Position numbers and translations under genes: made by a program. From positions 1-33,976 of the forward strand of contig CALAGS010000125.1 of assembly GCA_937891665.1 (NCBI GenBank): DNA of 33,976 bases, read 5' to 3'. The stretch is from an uncultured Burkholderiales bacterium (GTDB lineage: Bacteria; Pseudomonadota; Gammaproteobacteria; Burkholderiales; Burkholderiaceae_C). Positions 26,652 to 33,976 of this stretch are shown here, in pieces (the stretch's first letter is position 1; the number at the start of each line of letters is the position of its first letter). Under the pieces are notes generated by a model. It saw only the letters and a program-made list of their open reading frames with translations, searched no databases and was not told where the DNA came from.

Positions 26652-28622
26652 ATGTCCAGTGTTCACCCAGAATCTTTGTTGGCCGAAGTGGCCGCACTAC
26701 CCAGCTTGCCGGGGGTCTATCGCTATTTCGATGCGGAAGATCAGGTTTTGTACGTTGGCAAGGCCAGGAATTTAAAAAAGCGCGTTAGCAGTTATTTTCA
26801 AAAAGACCATGGTGGTACCCGCATCGGGCACATGATTAGCAAGATCAGGCGCATGCAAACCACGGTGGTGCGTTCGGAAGCCGAAGCCTTGCTGCTAGAG
26901 AATAACTTGATCAAAACATTGAGCCCCAAGTTCAATATTTTGTTTCGAGACGACAAAAGCTACCCTTACCTCAAAGTTTCTGGCACCGGTGTAACCCGCC
27001 AAAACAAGACAACTTCCGATACACCAAGCGAAGACAAGCCCGTTGTCAAAGCAGAAGACTATTCAAGGATTGCTTACTACCGCGGAGGCGTTGAAAAAAA
27101 ACACCGCTACTTTGGCCCTTACCCCAGTGCATGGGCTGTGAAAGAAACGATTCAACTGCTGCAAAAAGTTTTCAGACTTCGCACCTGTGAAGACACAGTT
27201 TTTTCAAACCGAACGCGACCTTGTTTGCTGTACCAAATCAAACGTTGTTCGGGCCCTTGTGTGGGTGTGGTGTCAGTGGCGCAGTACGCGCAAGATGTGG
27301 CGCAAGCAGAAGCCTTCTTGCAGGGCGAGACACAGGCCGTCTTGAAAGCCATGGAAGCTCGCATGATGGCGCATGCCGACAAGCTTGAGTTTGAAATGGC
27401 AGCAGAAGTTCGCAATCAGATGACGGCTTTGTCGCGCGTCTTGCATCAGCAATCGGTTGATAACGTATCTGACACCGATGTCGATATTTTGGCCGTCAAG
27501 GTGCAGGGCGGCAGGGCATGTGTCAATTTGGCCATGGTTCGGGGGGGGCGACATTTGGGCGATCGGCCTTATTTTCCCTCGCATGTGGAAGATGGCCACG
27601 CCATGCTCAACTTGGCATTAGAAGACGACGTCAGCGCGATTGTACAAACTTTGGAAGTGAAAGTTTTGGAGGCTTTCATTGCGCAGCATTACTTGAGCAT
27701 TCCGGTGCCGACAACATTGATCACCAGCGAGAAAATAGATGCCAAGGTGCTTGATGCCATCGCCTTGCAATCTGGCATGAAAGTTAACGCTGTGCACAAC
27801 CCGCGCGAGCAAAGAAGATCTTGGCTGGAGATGGCTGAGAAAAATGCGGCCATTCAACTGGCCCGATTGTTGGCGGAGGAGGGCTCGCAACAAGCGCGCA
27901 CCAGAGCCTTGGTTGAAGCGCTCGATTTAGCGCCAGATGACATGGATGCCTTGCGCATGGAATGCTTTGACATTTCGCATACATCTGGCGAAGCGACGCA
28001 AGCTTCTTGTGTGGTTTTTCAAAATCACAAAATGCAAAACAGCGAATATCGACGCTACAAAATTGAAGGCATCACACCCGGTGACGATTACGCTGCCATG
28101 CGGCAGGTCTTAATGCGGCGATACGGCAAGTTGGCCGAGGCCATCAAATCCGGTGAAGCAGATAAAAAGGTCCGCATGCCAGATGTGGTACTCATTGATG
28201 GGGGGAAGGGACAGGTATCGATGGCCCGCGAAGTCTTCGAAGCTTTGGGCCTAGATCTTTCCTTAATTGTAGGCGTCGAAAAAGGGGAAGGCCGAAAAGT
28301 AGGCCTAGAAGAACTGGTCTTTGCCGACGGTCGCGACAAGGTTTATCTGGGCAAAGATTCAGCAGCATTGATGCTGGTTGCTCAAGTCAGGGATGAGGCG
28401 CACCGATTTGCCATTACGGGAATGCGTGCACAACGCGCCAAAGTTCGAATGAGCGGTGGGCGTTTAGAGGAAATTGGTGGCATTGGCCCCAAAAAACGCG
28501 CCAAACTGCTACAACGCTTTGGGGGTGTGCGTGGCGTAGAAGACGCCAGCGTTGAAGACCTGATGTCGGTGGATGGCATATCCAAGGAATTGGCAGAAAG
28601 CATTTACCAGGCACTTCACTGA
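26652..28622 (+). CDS. uvrC: excinuclease ABC subunit C
   Basis: UvrC makes the two incisions in nucleotide excision repair. The 656-aa protein has an N-terminal GIY-YIG nuclease domain (GVYRYF...[13 protein letters not shown], about 20-100), a four-cysteine cluster (C179, C191, C199, C203) that probably binds Fe-S, a UVR helical domain for UvrB (about 235-275), the RNase H-like endonuclease domain ([27 protein letters not shown]) and C-terminal helix-hairpin-helix repeats. It has an insertion of about 20-25 residues, rich in Thr, Ser, Asp and Lys, at roughly 112-136 after the GIY-YIG domain. It is divergent from earP. Confidence 0.96.
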   Translation: MSSVHPESLLAEVAALPSLPGVYRYFDAEDQVLYVGKARNLKKRVSSYFQKDHGGTRIGHMISKIRRMQTTVVRSEAEALLLENNLIKTLSPKFNILFRDDKSYPYLKVSGTGVTRQNKTTSDTPSEDKPVVKAEDYSRIAYYRGGVEKKHRYFGPYPSAWAVKETIQLLQKVFRLRTCEDTVFSNRTRPCLLYQIKRCSGPCVGVVSVAQYAQDVAQAEAFLQGETQAVLKAMEARMMAHADKLEFEMAAEVRNQMTALSRVLHQQSVDNVSDTDVDILAVKVQGGRACVNLAMVRGGRHLGDRPYFPSHVEDGHAMLNLALEDDVSAIVQTLEVKVLEAFIAQHYLSIPVPTTLITSEKIDAKVLDAIALQSGMKVNAVHNPREQRRSWLEMAEKNAAIQLARLLAEEGSQQARTRALVEALDLAPDDMDALRMECFDISHTSGEATQASCVVFQNHKMQNSEYRRYKIEGITPGDDYAAMRQVLMRRYGKLAEAIKSGEADKKVRMPDVVLIDGGKGQVSMAREVFEALGLDLSLIVGVEKGEGRKVGLEELVFADGRDKVYLGKDSAALMLVAQVRDEAHRFAITGMRAQRAKVRMSGGRLEEIGGIGPKKRAKLLQRFGGVRGVEDASVEDLMSVDGISKELAESIYQALH

Positions 28623-28632
28623 GAATAGCGCC

Positions 28633-28656
28633 TTGGTGTCAGCAAACTGACTTCAA
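28633..28656 (+). other. stem-loop between uvrC and pgsA
   Basis: GTCAG (28638-28642) and CTGAC (28647-28651) form a stem with a CAAA loop; outer TTGG and TCAA can extend it past one mismatch. No T-run follows. Function is unknown, and it may be chance. Confidence 0.25.
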
Positions 28657-28676
28657 TGCGTGACACAATATCCACC

Positions 28677-29243
28677 ATGTTTTTAACCATTCCCACACTC
28701 ATGACTTGGACGCGCATCGTCGCGATTCCCTTCATTGTGGGGGTGTTCTACACTGAGTTGCCCGTTGAATCACGCAACTTTTTGGCCACCACCATGTTTG
28801 TGATTTTTGCAGCCACAGACTGGCTCGATGGATTTTTGGCCCGCAAGCTCAACCAAACCTCTTCATTTGGCGCCTTTCTAGACCCCGTGGCCGACAAGTT
28901 TTTGGTCTGCGCTTCTCTGCTGGTACTGGTTCACTTGCACCGCGTCCATGTTTTGGTGGCCTTGATCATCATTGGACGTGAAATTGCCATCTCGGCCTTG
29001 CGTGAGTGGATGGCGCAAATTGGCGCTAGCAAAAGTGTCGCGGTGCATTTCGTCGGCAAGCTAAAAACCACGGTGCAGATGGTGGCCATTCCATTTTTGC
29101 TTTTCAATGGTCAATTGTTCGGTGTGATTGACACGCATGTTTGGGGCACTGGCTTCATCTGGATCGCCGCCATTCTGACCATTTGGTCTATGATTTATTA
29201 CATGCAAAAGGCCCTCCCTGAGATTCGTGCGCGAGTGAAATGA
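28677..29243 (+). CDS. pgsA: CDP-diacylglycerol--glycerol-3-phosphate 3-phosphatidyltransferase
   Basis: PgsA makes phosphatidylglycerol phosphate at the inner membrane. The 188-aa protein (ATG 28677) begins with the family pattern IPTLMTWTRIVAIPF and carries the full CDP-alcohol phosphotransferase motif D51-G-x2-A-R-x8-G65-x3-D69-x3-D73, with D48 also in place. Six hydrophobic helices are expected. ATG 28656 is in frame and would add seven residues; the later start matches the family better. It follows uvrC by 54 bp, a common pairing in proteobacteria, and overlaps the EamA gene by 4 bp (ATGA). Confidence 0.93.
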   Translation: MFLTIPTLMTWTRIVAIPFIVGVFYTELPVESRNFLATTMFVIFAATDWLDGFLARKLNQTSSFGAFLDPVADKFLVCASLLVLVHLHRVHVLVALIIIGREIAISALREWMAQIGASKSVAVHFVGKLKTTVQMVAIPFLLFNGQLFGVIDTHVWGTGFIWIAAILTIWSMIYYMQKALPEIRARVK

Positions 29244-30142
29244 ATCACTCAGAGTCTTCCGACGCCTGGGTTCGGGCCATGCCTGCGGTCTTTGTGCTCA
29301 TATGGAGCACGGGCTTCATCGTGGCACGTTTTGGCATGCCCAATGCACCACCGTTTTCCTTTTTAGGGCTCCGATATGCTTTGTCCATTGCTTGCTTTGT
29401 CATTTGGATCAGCGTGGCTAAGGTCAAATGGCCGCAAAGTCGATCGGAATGGTTTCACTTGTCAGTCACTGGCGTTCTCATGCATGCAGGCTACTTGGGC
29501 GGCGTTTGGGCTGCGGTGAAAGCGGGTATGGGCTCAGGTTTGTCGGCCCTCATCGTAGGGCTGCAACCCGTGCTGACAGCCATTTGGCTGTCGTCCAGAG
29601 ATACCACTTTAGAAAACAAGGTGAGCCGCCGACAGTGGCTCGGACTGTTGTTGGGTTTTTGTGGACTGCTTTTGGTGGTCTGGCACAAACTCACGCAGGG
29701 CAGTGCGTTAGACCATGTCAATGCACTCAATTTGAGTTTTGCCATCATGGCGCTGCTCTCCATTACCTTGGGTACGCTTTATCAAAAAAGCTTCGTCAAG
29801 CCATGTGACGTTCGAACGGCCAATACCGTTCAATTGCTTGCGGCCTTGCTTGTGACAACGCCCTTGGCGCTGTTAGAAACTGAATCTGTGCAATTCAACG
29901 CCGAGTTCATTGGCGCCATGGCATGGTCTGTATTAGGATTGACTTTGGGCGGCAGTTCACTTTTGTACATGCTCATTCAGAAGGGCGCTGCTGCCAGTGT
30001 GACCAGCTTGATGTACCTTGTGCCGCCCTGTACGGCCTTGGTGGCGTGGTTGTTATTTGATGAACCCATTACTGCTTTCACATTGCTCGGTATTGCACTC
30101 ACAGCTTGGGGCGTCAGCTGGGTTGTGAGGCCCGCAAAGTAA
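29240..30142 (+). CDS. EamA/DMT-family permease
   Basis: The 300-aa protein has ten hydrophobic segments in two EamA halves (about 12-145 and 160-295). The first helix pattern WVRAMPAVFVLIWSTGFIVARFG and the repeated ends (SGLSALIVGLQPVLTAI, VTSLMYLVPPCTALVAWLLFDEP) are typical of drug/metabolite exporters. Substrate is unknown. The start overlaps the pgsA stop by 4 bp. The ttuC-like gene follows after 18 bp with its own strong ribosome site. Confidence 0.9.
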   Translation: MNHSESSDAWVRAMPAVFVLIWSTGFIVARFGMPNAPPFSFLGLRYALSIACFVIWISVAKVKWPQSRSEWFHLSVTGVLMHAGYLGGVWAAVKAGMGSGLSALIVGLQPVLTAIWLSSRDTTLENKVSRRQWLGLLLGFCGLLLVVWHKLTQGSALDHVNALNLSFAIMALLSITLGTLYQKSFVKPCDVRTANTVQLLAALLVTTPLALLETESVQFNAEFIGAMAWSVLGLTLGGSSLLYMLIQKGAAASVTSLMYLVPPCTALVAWLLFDEPITAFTLLGIALTAWGVSWVVRPAK

Positions 30143-30160
30143 ATTTTAGGAGAAAAAAAC

Positions 30161-31246
30161 ATGACAAAAAAACGCATTGCAGTCATTGCTGGAGATGGTA
30201 TTGGCAAAGAAGTCATGCCCGAGGGCCTCAGGGTCATGGCGGCAGCGGCTTCAAAGTTCAATCTCGATTTGCAATTTGATCATTTCGACTTTTCAAGCTG
30301 GGACTACTTTGAAAAGCACGGCCAAATGCTGCCCGACAATTGGAAAGACCAAATCGGTGGCCACGATGCCATTTACTTTGGTGCTGTGGGCTGGCCGGAC
30401 AAAATTGCTGACCATGTGTCTTTGTGGGGCTCTTTGCTTTTGTTTCGCCGTGAGTTTGATCAGTACATCAACTTGCGTCCTGCTAGGCTCATGCCGGGCA
30501 TCATTGCACCCGTGGTACGAAAAGATGGCTCGCCCAGACAGCCTGGTGAAATTGACATGTACATCGTGCGGGAAAACACCGAGGGTGAGTACTCCAGCAT
30601 TGGCGGGCGCATGTACCCTGGTACCGAGCGAGAAATTGTGATGCAAGAAACGGTCATGTCGCGCATTGGTGTCGATCGTGTCTTGAAATTCGCTTTTGAA
30701 CTTGCGCAGACTCGCCCTAAGAAGCACCTCACCAGCGCCACCAAATCCAACGGCATTGCCATTACCATGCCTTATTGGGATGAGCGTGTTGTCGAAATGG
30801 CCAAGAACTATCCTGGCATTCATGTTGACAAGTTTCACATCGATATTTTGACGGCGCACTTTGTGCAACGCCCCGACTTTTTCGATGTGGTGGTGGCCAG
30901 TAATTTGTTTGGTGACATTCTGAGCGACTTGGGCCCAGCTTGCACAGGCACGATTGGCATTGCACCCAGTGCCAACCTCAATCCAGATCGCAAATTCCCC
31001 TCTTTGTTTGAACCGGTTCATGGCTCTGCACCAGACATCGCAGGAAAAAACATAGCAAACCCCATCGGTCAAATTTGGTGCGGTGCCATGATGTTGGAAT
31101 TTTTGGGTTGCAAGCCTGCCCACGATGCCGTATTGGCTGCCATTGAAAAAGTATTGGCACCCAATAGTGGTGCGCCACGCACCGCCGACATTGGGGGTTC
31201 TGCTAATACGCAAGACGTTGGAAAAGCCATTGCTGCAGCTTTATGA
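30161..31246 (+). CDS. tartrate dehydrogenase / D-malate dehydrogenase (decarboxylating), TtuC/DmlA type
   Basis: This member of the isocitrate/isopropylmalate dehydrogenase superfamily (361 aa) oxidises and decarboxylates tartrate or D-malate with NAD and Mg/Mn. It has the family start IAVIAGDGIGKEV, and the GAVGWPDKIADHVSLWGSLL loop, which separates TtuC/DmlA enzymes from LeuB. Substrate-binding Arg residues lie in RREFDQYINLRPARL, the catalytic Tyr region is MYIVRENTEGEYSSIGG, the Lys region is TSATKSNGI, and metal-binding Asp residues are in SNLFGDILSDL. A TAGGAG ribosome site precedes the ATG. A strong terminator follows, so it ends the uvrC-pgsA-EamA run. Tartrate versus D-malate cannot be decided. 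Confidence 0.9.
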   Translation: MTKKRIAVIAGDGIGKEVMPEGLRVMAAAASKFNLDLQFDHFDFSSWDYFEKHGQMLPDNWKDQIGGHDAIYFGAVGWPDKIADHVSLWGSLLLFRREFDQYINLRPARLMPGIIAPVVRKDGSPRQPGEIDMYIVRENTEGEYSSIGGRMYPGTEREIVMQETVMSRIGVDRVLKFAFELAQTRPKKHLTSATKSNGIAITMPYWDERVVEMAKNYPGIHVDKFHIDILTAHFVQRPDFFDVVVASNLFGDILSDLGPACTGTIGIAPSANLNPDRKFPSLFEPVHGSAPDIAGKNIANPIGQIWCGAMMLEFLGCKPAHDAVLAAIEKVLAPNSGAPRTADIGGSANTQDVGKAIAAAL

Positions 31247-31254
31247 GAACTTTT

Positions 31255-31287
31255 GGGATCTAGTTGTTAGATCTCCTATTTTTTTTT
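31255..31287 (+). terminator. intrinsic terminator after the TtuC-like gene
   Basis: GGGATCTA (31255-31262) and TAGATCTC (31268-31275), with one G-U pair, form an 8-bp stem with a 5-nt loop, followed by CTA and nine T bases (31279-31287). It starts 8 bp after the stop codon. Confidence 0.88.
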
Positions 31288-31361
31288 CACGAAGCCCCTT
31301 GCAGACATTCAGTTTGCGTCTAGAATTCGAGTCGCATTGCGGTTTCTAGACACAAAATCAT

Positions 31362-31390
31362 TTGACAGTCGTGGTTTGTCTGGTTAAATT
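31362..31390 (+). promoter_or_regulatory. hupB: predicted sigma-70 promoter of hupB
   Basis: A perfect -35 box TTGACA (31362-31367) is 17 bp from TAAATT (31385-31390), which matches four of six -10 bases. It lies downstream of the preceding terminator and about 125 nt before the hupB ATG. This region (31247-31516) holds no gene. Confidence 0.65.
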
Positions 31391-31473
31391 GAAGTCAACA
31401 AATTCATTGCGAAGACGATGTTTTGTCCCGAGAGTTTTTTGAAACTTCAAAAAAATTTTAACAATCTTGAGGC

Positions 31474-31501
31474 CCTCAAAAATTGAGGTCTCTTATTTTT
31501 T
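31474..31501 (+). terminator. terminator-like hairpin in the hupB leader
   Basis: CCTCAA (31474-31479) and TTGAGG (31483-31488) form a 6-bp stem with an AAA loop; a short outer helix can add two pairs past a mismatch. The tract TCTCTTATTTTTTTC follows. It lies between the predicted promoter and hupB, so it may act as a leader attenuator. A second TTGAGG (31468-31473) could pair with the same CCTCAA, which leaves room for alternative folds. Confidence 0.4.
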
Positions 31502-31516
31502 TCTAAGGTTCTTTGT

Positions 31517-31789
31517 ATGAACAAAACTGAATTGATCGAGCACATTGCCAAACAGGCAGACATTTCTAAAGCTGCTGCAGGCCGTGCATTGGAAGCGACC
31601 ATTGGTGCTGTTCGCACTACATTGAAAAAAGGCGGCACTGTTGCCTTGGTTGGTTTCGGTACCTTCGCCGTCACCAAGCGTGCTGCTCGCGCGGGTCGCA
31701 ACCCACGTACAGGCGCTGCCATCAAAATCAAATCTGCCAAGGTGCCTAAGTTCCGTCCAGGCAAGGCTTTAAAAGACGCCTTGAATTAA
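31517..31789 (+). CDS. hupB: DNA-binding protein HU
   Basis: HU is a small nucleoid protein that bends DNA as a dimer. The 90-aa protein starts [27 protein letters not shown], has the [21 protein letters not shown] beta-arm region with the intercalating Pro, and ends [15 protein letters not shown], all typical of HU-beta. CTAAGG precedes the ATG. The HU-then-ppiD order matches the enterobacterial lon-hupB-ppiD locus, but here a tRNA-Val gene separates them. Codon use looks like that of a highly expressed gene. Confidence 0.96.
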   Translation: MNKTELIEHIAKQADISKAAAGRALEATIGAVRTTLKKGGTVALVGFGTFAVTKRAARAGRNPRTGAAIKIKSAKVPKFRPGKALKDALN

Positions 31790-31802
31790 TCTTTGATTAG
31801 GG

Positions 31803-31878
31803 GGGTGCTTAGCTCAGTCGGTAGAGCGGCGCCCTTACAAGGCGTAGGTCGGCGGTTCGACCCCGTCAGCACCCACCA
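31803..31878 (+). tRNA. tRNA-Val (anticodon UAC)
   Basis: A complete 76-nt cloverleaf with encoded CCA. The acceptor stem is GGGTGCT/AGCACCC, the D arm contains AGCTCAGTCGGTAGAGC, the anticodon arm GCGCC-CTTACAA-GGCGT places TAC at positions 34-36, and the T arm contains GGTTCGACCCC. It lies 13 bp after the hupB stop and may be cotranscribed with hupB and released by RNase processing. Confidence 0.96.
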
Positions 31879-31889
31879 CCCCCAAACAG

Positions 31890-31921
31890 AGGCGAACACG
31901 TTGTTCGCCTTTTGTCTTTTT
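31890..31921 (+). terminator. intrinsic terminator after tRNA-Val
   Basis: AGGCGAAC (31890-31897) and GTTCGCCT (31903-31910) form an 8-bp stem with an ACGTT loop, followed by TTTGTCTTTTT. It ends the hupB-tRNA-Val transcript before ppiD. Confidence 0.9.
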
Positions 31922-31958
31922 GTGACATTTACAGCGTTAATAGGCAGAGAGTTCTCAC

Positions 31959-33890
31959 ATGTTTGATTTTGTCCGAAACAACACCAAGATCATGATGGGC
32001 ATCTTGTTCCTGCTCATCATTCCCTCCTTCGTTTTGTTTGGTCTTGAAGGCTATAGTCGTTTCAACGACAAGGGTGCCGTGGTTGCCAAAGTCAATGGGA
32101 ACAAAATCAACCAAACCGATTGGGACGCCGCACACAAGCGCGAAGTCGATCGAATTCGGGCGTCCATGCCCAATATTGATGCCAAGTTGTTTGACACTGC
32201 AGAAGCCAAGTACGCCACGTTAGAGCGTTTGGTTCGTGACCAGGTCATTTCGGCTGCTGCTCAAAAATTGCAGTTGGTGGCCAGCGACACACGTTTGGCG
32301 CGCGAGTTACAGCAAAGCCCTGCCATTGCAGCTTTGCGCACGGCTGATGGCAAGCTTGACATGGAGCGTTACAAACAACTGGCAGCTTCACAAGGCATGA
32401 CGCCAGAAATGTTTGAAATGCAAGTTCGTGCAGATTTGTCCAATCGCCAAGTCATTCAAGGTGTTCAAGCATCTGCATACGCCACTTCTGCGCAAACGCA
32501 AACGGCCATGAACGCTTTCATGCAAAGACGAGAAGTGCAAATTCTGAATTTCCCAGCAGCTGACTTCATGGGCAAAGTCACGGTCTCTGATGGTGATTTG
32601 CAGGCTTATTACGATAAAAATAAAGACAAATACCAATCCTCTGAGTCAGCTGACATTGAGTACATTGTTCTGGACATTGAAAGCCTGCGTCAATCGATTA
32701 CTTTGAACGAACAAGACTTGAAGTCTTACTACGAGCAAAACTTGCAGCGCTTGTCCAGCAAAGAAGAGCGTCGTGCCAGCCATATTCTGATCACTGCAGC
32801 CAAGGATTCGCCTGAAGCTGAGAAAAAAATTGCACGCGCCAAGGCTGAAGACTTGTTGAAATTGGTCAAAGCCAAGCCTGCCAGCTTTGCCGATGTTGCT
32901 CGCAAAAACTCTCAAGACCCCGGCTCAGCTGTCAAAGGGGGCGATTTAGACTTCTTCGGTCGTGGTGCCATGGTGAAAGCCTTTGAAGATGCCGCATTCA
33001 GTATGAAAACGGCAGAAATCAGTGATTTGGTCGAGTCTGAGTTTGGTTACCACATCATTCAACTCACCGACATCAAGGCCGCTAAAGCCCAAAGCTTTGA
33101 GTCAATGCGGCCCTCCTTGGAAGCAGACTTGAAGAAGCAGCAAGCCCAGCGCAAATATGCAGAGTTAGCAGAAACTTTTTCCAACACGGTGTACGAGCAG
33201 TCTGACAGCTTGAAGCCGGTTGCAGACAAGCTCAAACTCAACATTCAAAAGGCCAATCAAGTGGCCCGCCAACCCACGCAGGCCCGAAGTGTTTTGAGCC
33301 ATCCAGGTTTGTTGCAAGCTATTTTCAATGAAGCATCTTTGCAAAAGCAGCGCAACACAGAAGCCATTGAAGTGGCACCCAGCACGCTGGTTTCAGCCCG
33401 TGTTGTCAAGCACCAACCCGCAGCCACTTTGCCCTTGGCGGAAGTGAAAGAACTTGTCAAACGTGCTTTAACCCAAGAAAAGGCCGCTGAATTGGCCAAA
33501 GCCCAAGGTGAGCAACGATTGACTGCGCTCAAAGCCAGCACCGGCGCTGACAATCTGCCCAATGCCATTGTGATTTCTCGCGAAAAAACACAAAGGCAAT
33601 TGCCCAAGGTGGTTGATGCTGTTCTGCGCGCCGACCCTAACAAGCTGCCCTCAATCAGTGGCGTAGATTTGGGTGTTCAAGGTTTTGCTGTCGTTCGTGT
33701 GACCAAGATCTTGCCACCTGAAGCTGAAAACAAAGAGCTCATGGTTCAGGCTCAACAGCAATTTACGCAACTGTGGGGTACCGCTGAAACTCAGGCCTAC
33801 ATTGCCCAGTTAAAGACCAAGATGAAGGCTGAAATTTTGGTGCCAAAACCAAGTGCTGCTAAGCCAAAGTCAGAGTCGCAAGGGGTCTGA
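31959..33890 (+). CDS. ppiD: periplasmic peptidyl-prolyl isomerase / chaperone, PpiD-like
   Basis: PpiD is anchored in the inner membrane and helps newly exported proteins fold near SecYEG. The 643-aa protein begins MFDFVRNNTKIMMGILFLLIIPSFVLFG: one membrane anchor at about 11-29 with the bulk in the periplasm. Then come a SurA-like N-terminal chaperone region (about 40-250), a parvulin-type rotamase domain (about 271-372: RRASHILI, DPGSAVKGGDLDFFGRGAMVKAFEDAAF, GYHIIQLTD) and a helical C-terminal part. No ribosome site stands out before the ATG. It is flanked by tRNA-Val and tRNA-His genes. Confidence 0.94.
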   Translation: MFDFVRNNTKIMMGILFLLIIPSFVLFGLEGYSRFNDKGAVVAKVNGNKINQTDWDAAHKREVDRIRASMPNIDAKLFDTAEAKYATLERLVRDQVISAAAQKLQLVASDTRLARELQQSPAIAALRTADGKLDMERYKQLAASQGMTPEMFEMQVRADLSNRQVIQGVQASAYATSAQTQTAMNAFMQRREVQILNFPAADFMGKVTVSDGDLQAYYDKNKDKYQSSESADIEYIVLDIESLRQSITLNEQDLKSYYEQNLQRLSSKEERRASHILITAAKDSPEAEKKIARAKAEDLLKLVKAKPASFADVARKNSQDPGSAVKGGDLDFFGRGAMVKAFEDAAFSMKTAEISDLVESEFGYHIIQLTDIKAAKAQSFESMRPSLEADLKKQQAQRKYAELAETFSNTVYEQSDSLKPVADKLKLNIQKANQVARQPTQARSVLSHPGLLQAIFNEASLQKQRNTEAIEVAPSTLVSARVVKHQPAATLPLAEVKELVKRALTQEKAAELAKAQGEQRLTALKASTGADNLPNAIVISREKTQRQLPKVVDAVLRADPNKLPSISGVDLGVQGFAVVRVTKILPPEAENKELMVQAQQQFTQLWGTAETQAYIAQLKTKMKAEILVPKPSAAKPKSESQGV

Positions 33891-33906
33891 GAAAAAAAGT
33901 TTCGGC

Positions 33907-33912
33907 TATAAT
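33907..33912 (+). promoter_or_regulatory. -10 box of the tRNA-His gene
   Basis: A perfect TATAAT lies 12 bp before the tRNA-His 5' end and only 17 bp after the ppiD stop. No good -35 box is found at 16-18 bp spacing, where the sequence is the end of ppiD. Confidence 0.55.
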
Positions 33913-33923
33913 TCCCCTTCTAC

Positions 33924-33976
33924 GGTGGCTGTAGCTCAGTTGGTAGAGTCCAGGATTGTGATTCCTGTTGTCGTGG
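33924..33976 (+). tRNA. tRNA-His (anticodon GUG), cut by the window edge
   Basis: The first 53 nt of a tRNA-His: G(-1) at 33924, then GTGGCTG for the acceptor 5' strand, AGCTCAGTTGGTAGAG for the D arm, and CAGGA-TTGTGAT-TCCTG for the anticodon arm with GTG at 34-36. The T arm and 3' acceptor strand are outside the window. Confidence 0.93.

Noticed and set aside
30293..31213. Long minus-strand open frame (306 codons) opposite the TtuC-like gene
   Set aside because: Same shadow pattern; no family match by eye, and the + strand enzyme is fully supported.
1..33976. Mobile elements, CRISPR arrays, prophage genes, toxin-antitoxin or defence systems
   Set aside because: No transposase, integrase, regularly spaced repeats, phage structural genes or small two-gene toxin modules were found; gene content is housekeeping and metabolic throughout.

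Overview
The window looks like ordinary chromosome of a betaproteobacterium, most likely Burkholderiales, family Comamonadaceae (a freshwater Limnohabitans/Rhodoferax-type genome is my guess). The support is protein-family content: a phasin and so PHA storage, an EF-P with Arg32 beside EarP, a single-chain class I fumarase, TtuC-type tartrate/D-malate dehydrogenase, and a hupB-tRNA-Val-ppiD order. I saw no insertion sequence, prophage, CRISPR array, toxin-antitoxin pair or defence island, and base composition looks even throughout. Coding density is very high; the longest gene-free stretch is about 270 bases, before hupB.

Layout. 1-2.4 kb (+): an unrecognised acidic protein, a UMF1/Atg22-like MFS transporter and a YgjP-like zinc metallopeptidase. 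2.4-5.5 kb (-): a UPF0114 membrane protein, class I fumarase and glutamate racemase. 5.7-7.6 kb (+): acetyl-CoA synthetase, convergent with an HSD10-like SDR (-). 8.6-10.8 kb (+): ahpC and ahpF, convergent and overlapping with a DUF423 membrane protein (-). 11.3-12.3 kb (+): a patatin-like lipoprotein, sharing a bidirectional terminator with a phasin (-). 13.1-18.5 kb (+): a tightly packed cluster of HDAC-family deacetylase, 4HBT thioesterase, nitroreductase, fused LivH-LivM permease, LivG and LivF. 18.6-24.9 kb (+): pncB, nhaD, a 2-hydroxyacid dehydrogenase, rmuC and an MFS transporter. 24.9-26.6 kb (-): earP and efp. 26.7-31.2 kb (+): uvrC, pgsA, an EamA permease and a TtuC-like dehydrogenase. 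31.3-34.0 kb (+): hupB, tRNA-Val(UAC), ppiD and the 5' part of tRNA-His(GUG).

Functional links. AhpC and AhpF form one peroxide-detoxification system. EarP rhamnosylates EF-P. Acetyl-CoA synthetase, the SDR, fumarase and phasin all touch acyl/acetate carbon flow and storage. The Liv-type transporter genes overlap each other and the nitroreductase by 4-8 bp, so they are probably translationally coupled; no periplasmic binding protein is present.

The most interesting signals are regulatory: (1) two near-identical 17-bp pseudo-palindromes flanking a predicted phasin promoter, a likely PhaR-type operator pair; (2) a strong intrinsic terminator for ahpF embedded inside the convergent DUF423 gene; (3) a 13-bp stem between ahpC and ahpF; (4) an 8+8 bp palindrome just upstream of the SDR; (5) a promoter followed by a terminator-like hairpin in the hupB leader. 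I found no convincing new multi-gene system; the deacetylase-thioesterase-nitroreductase-Liv cluster is the nearest candidate.
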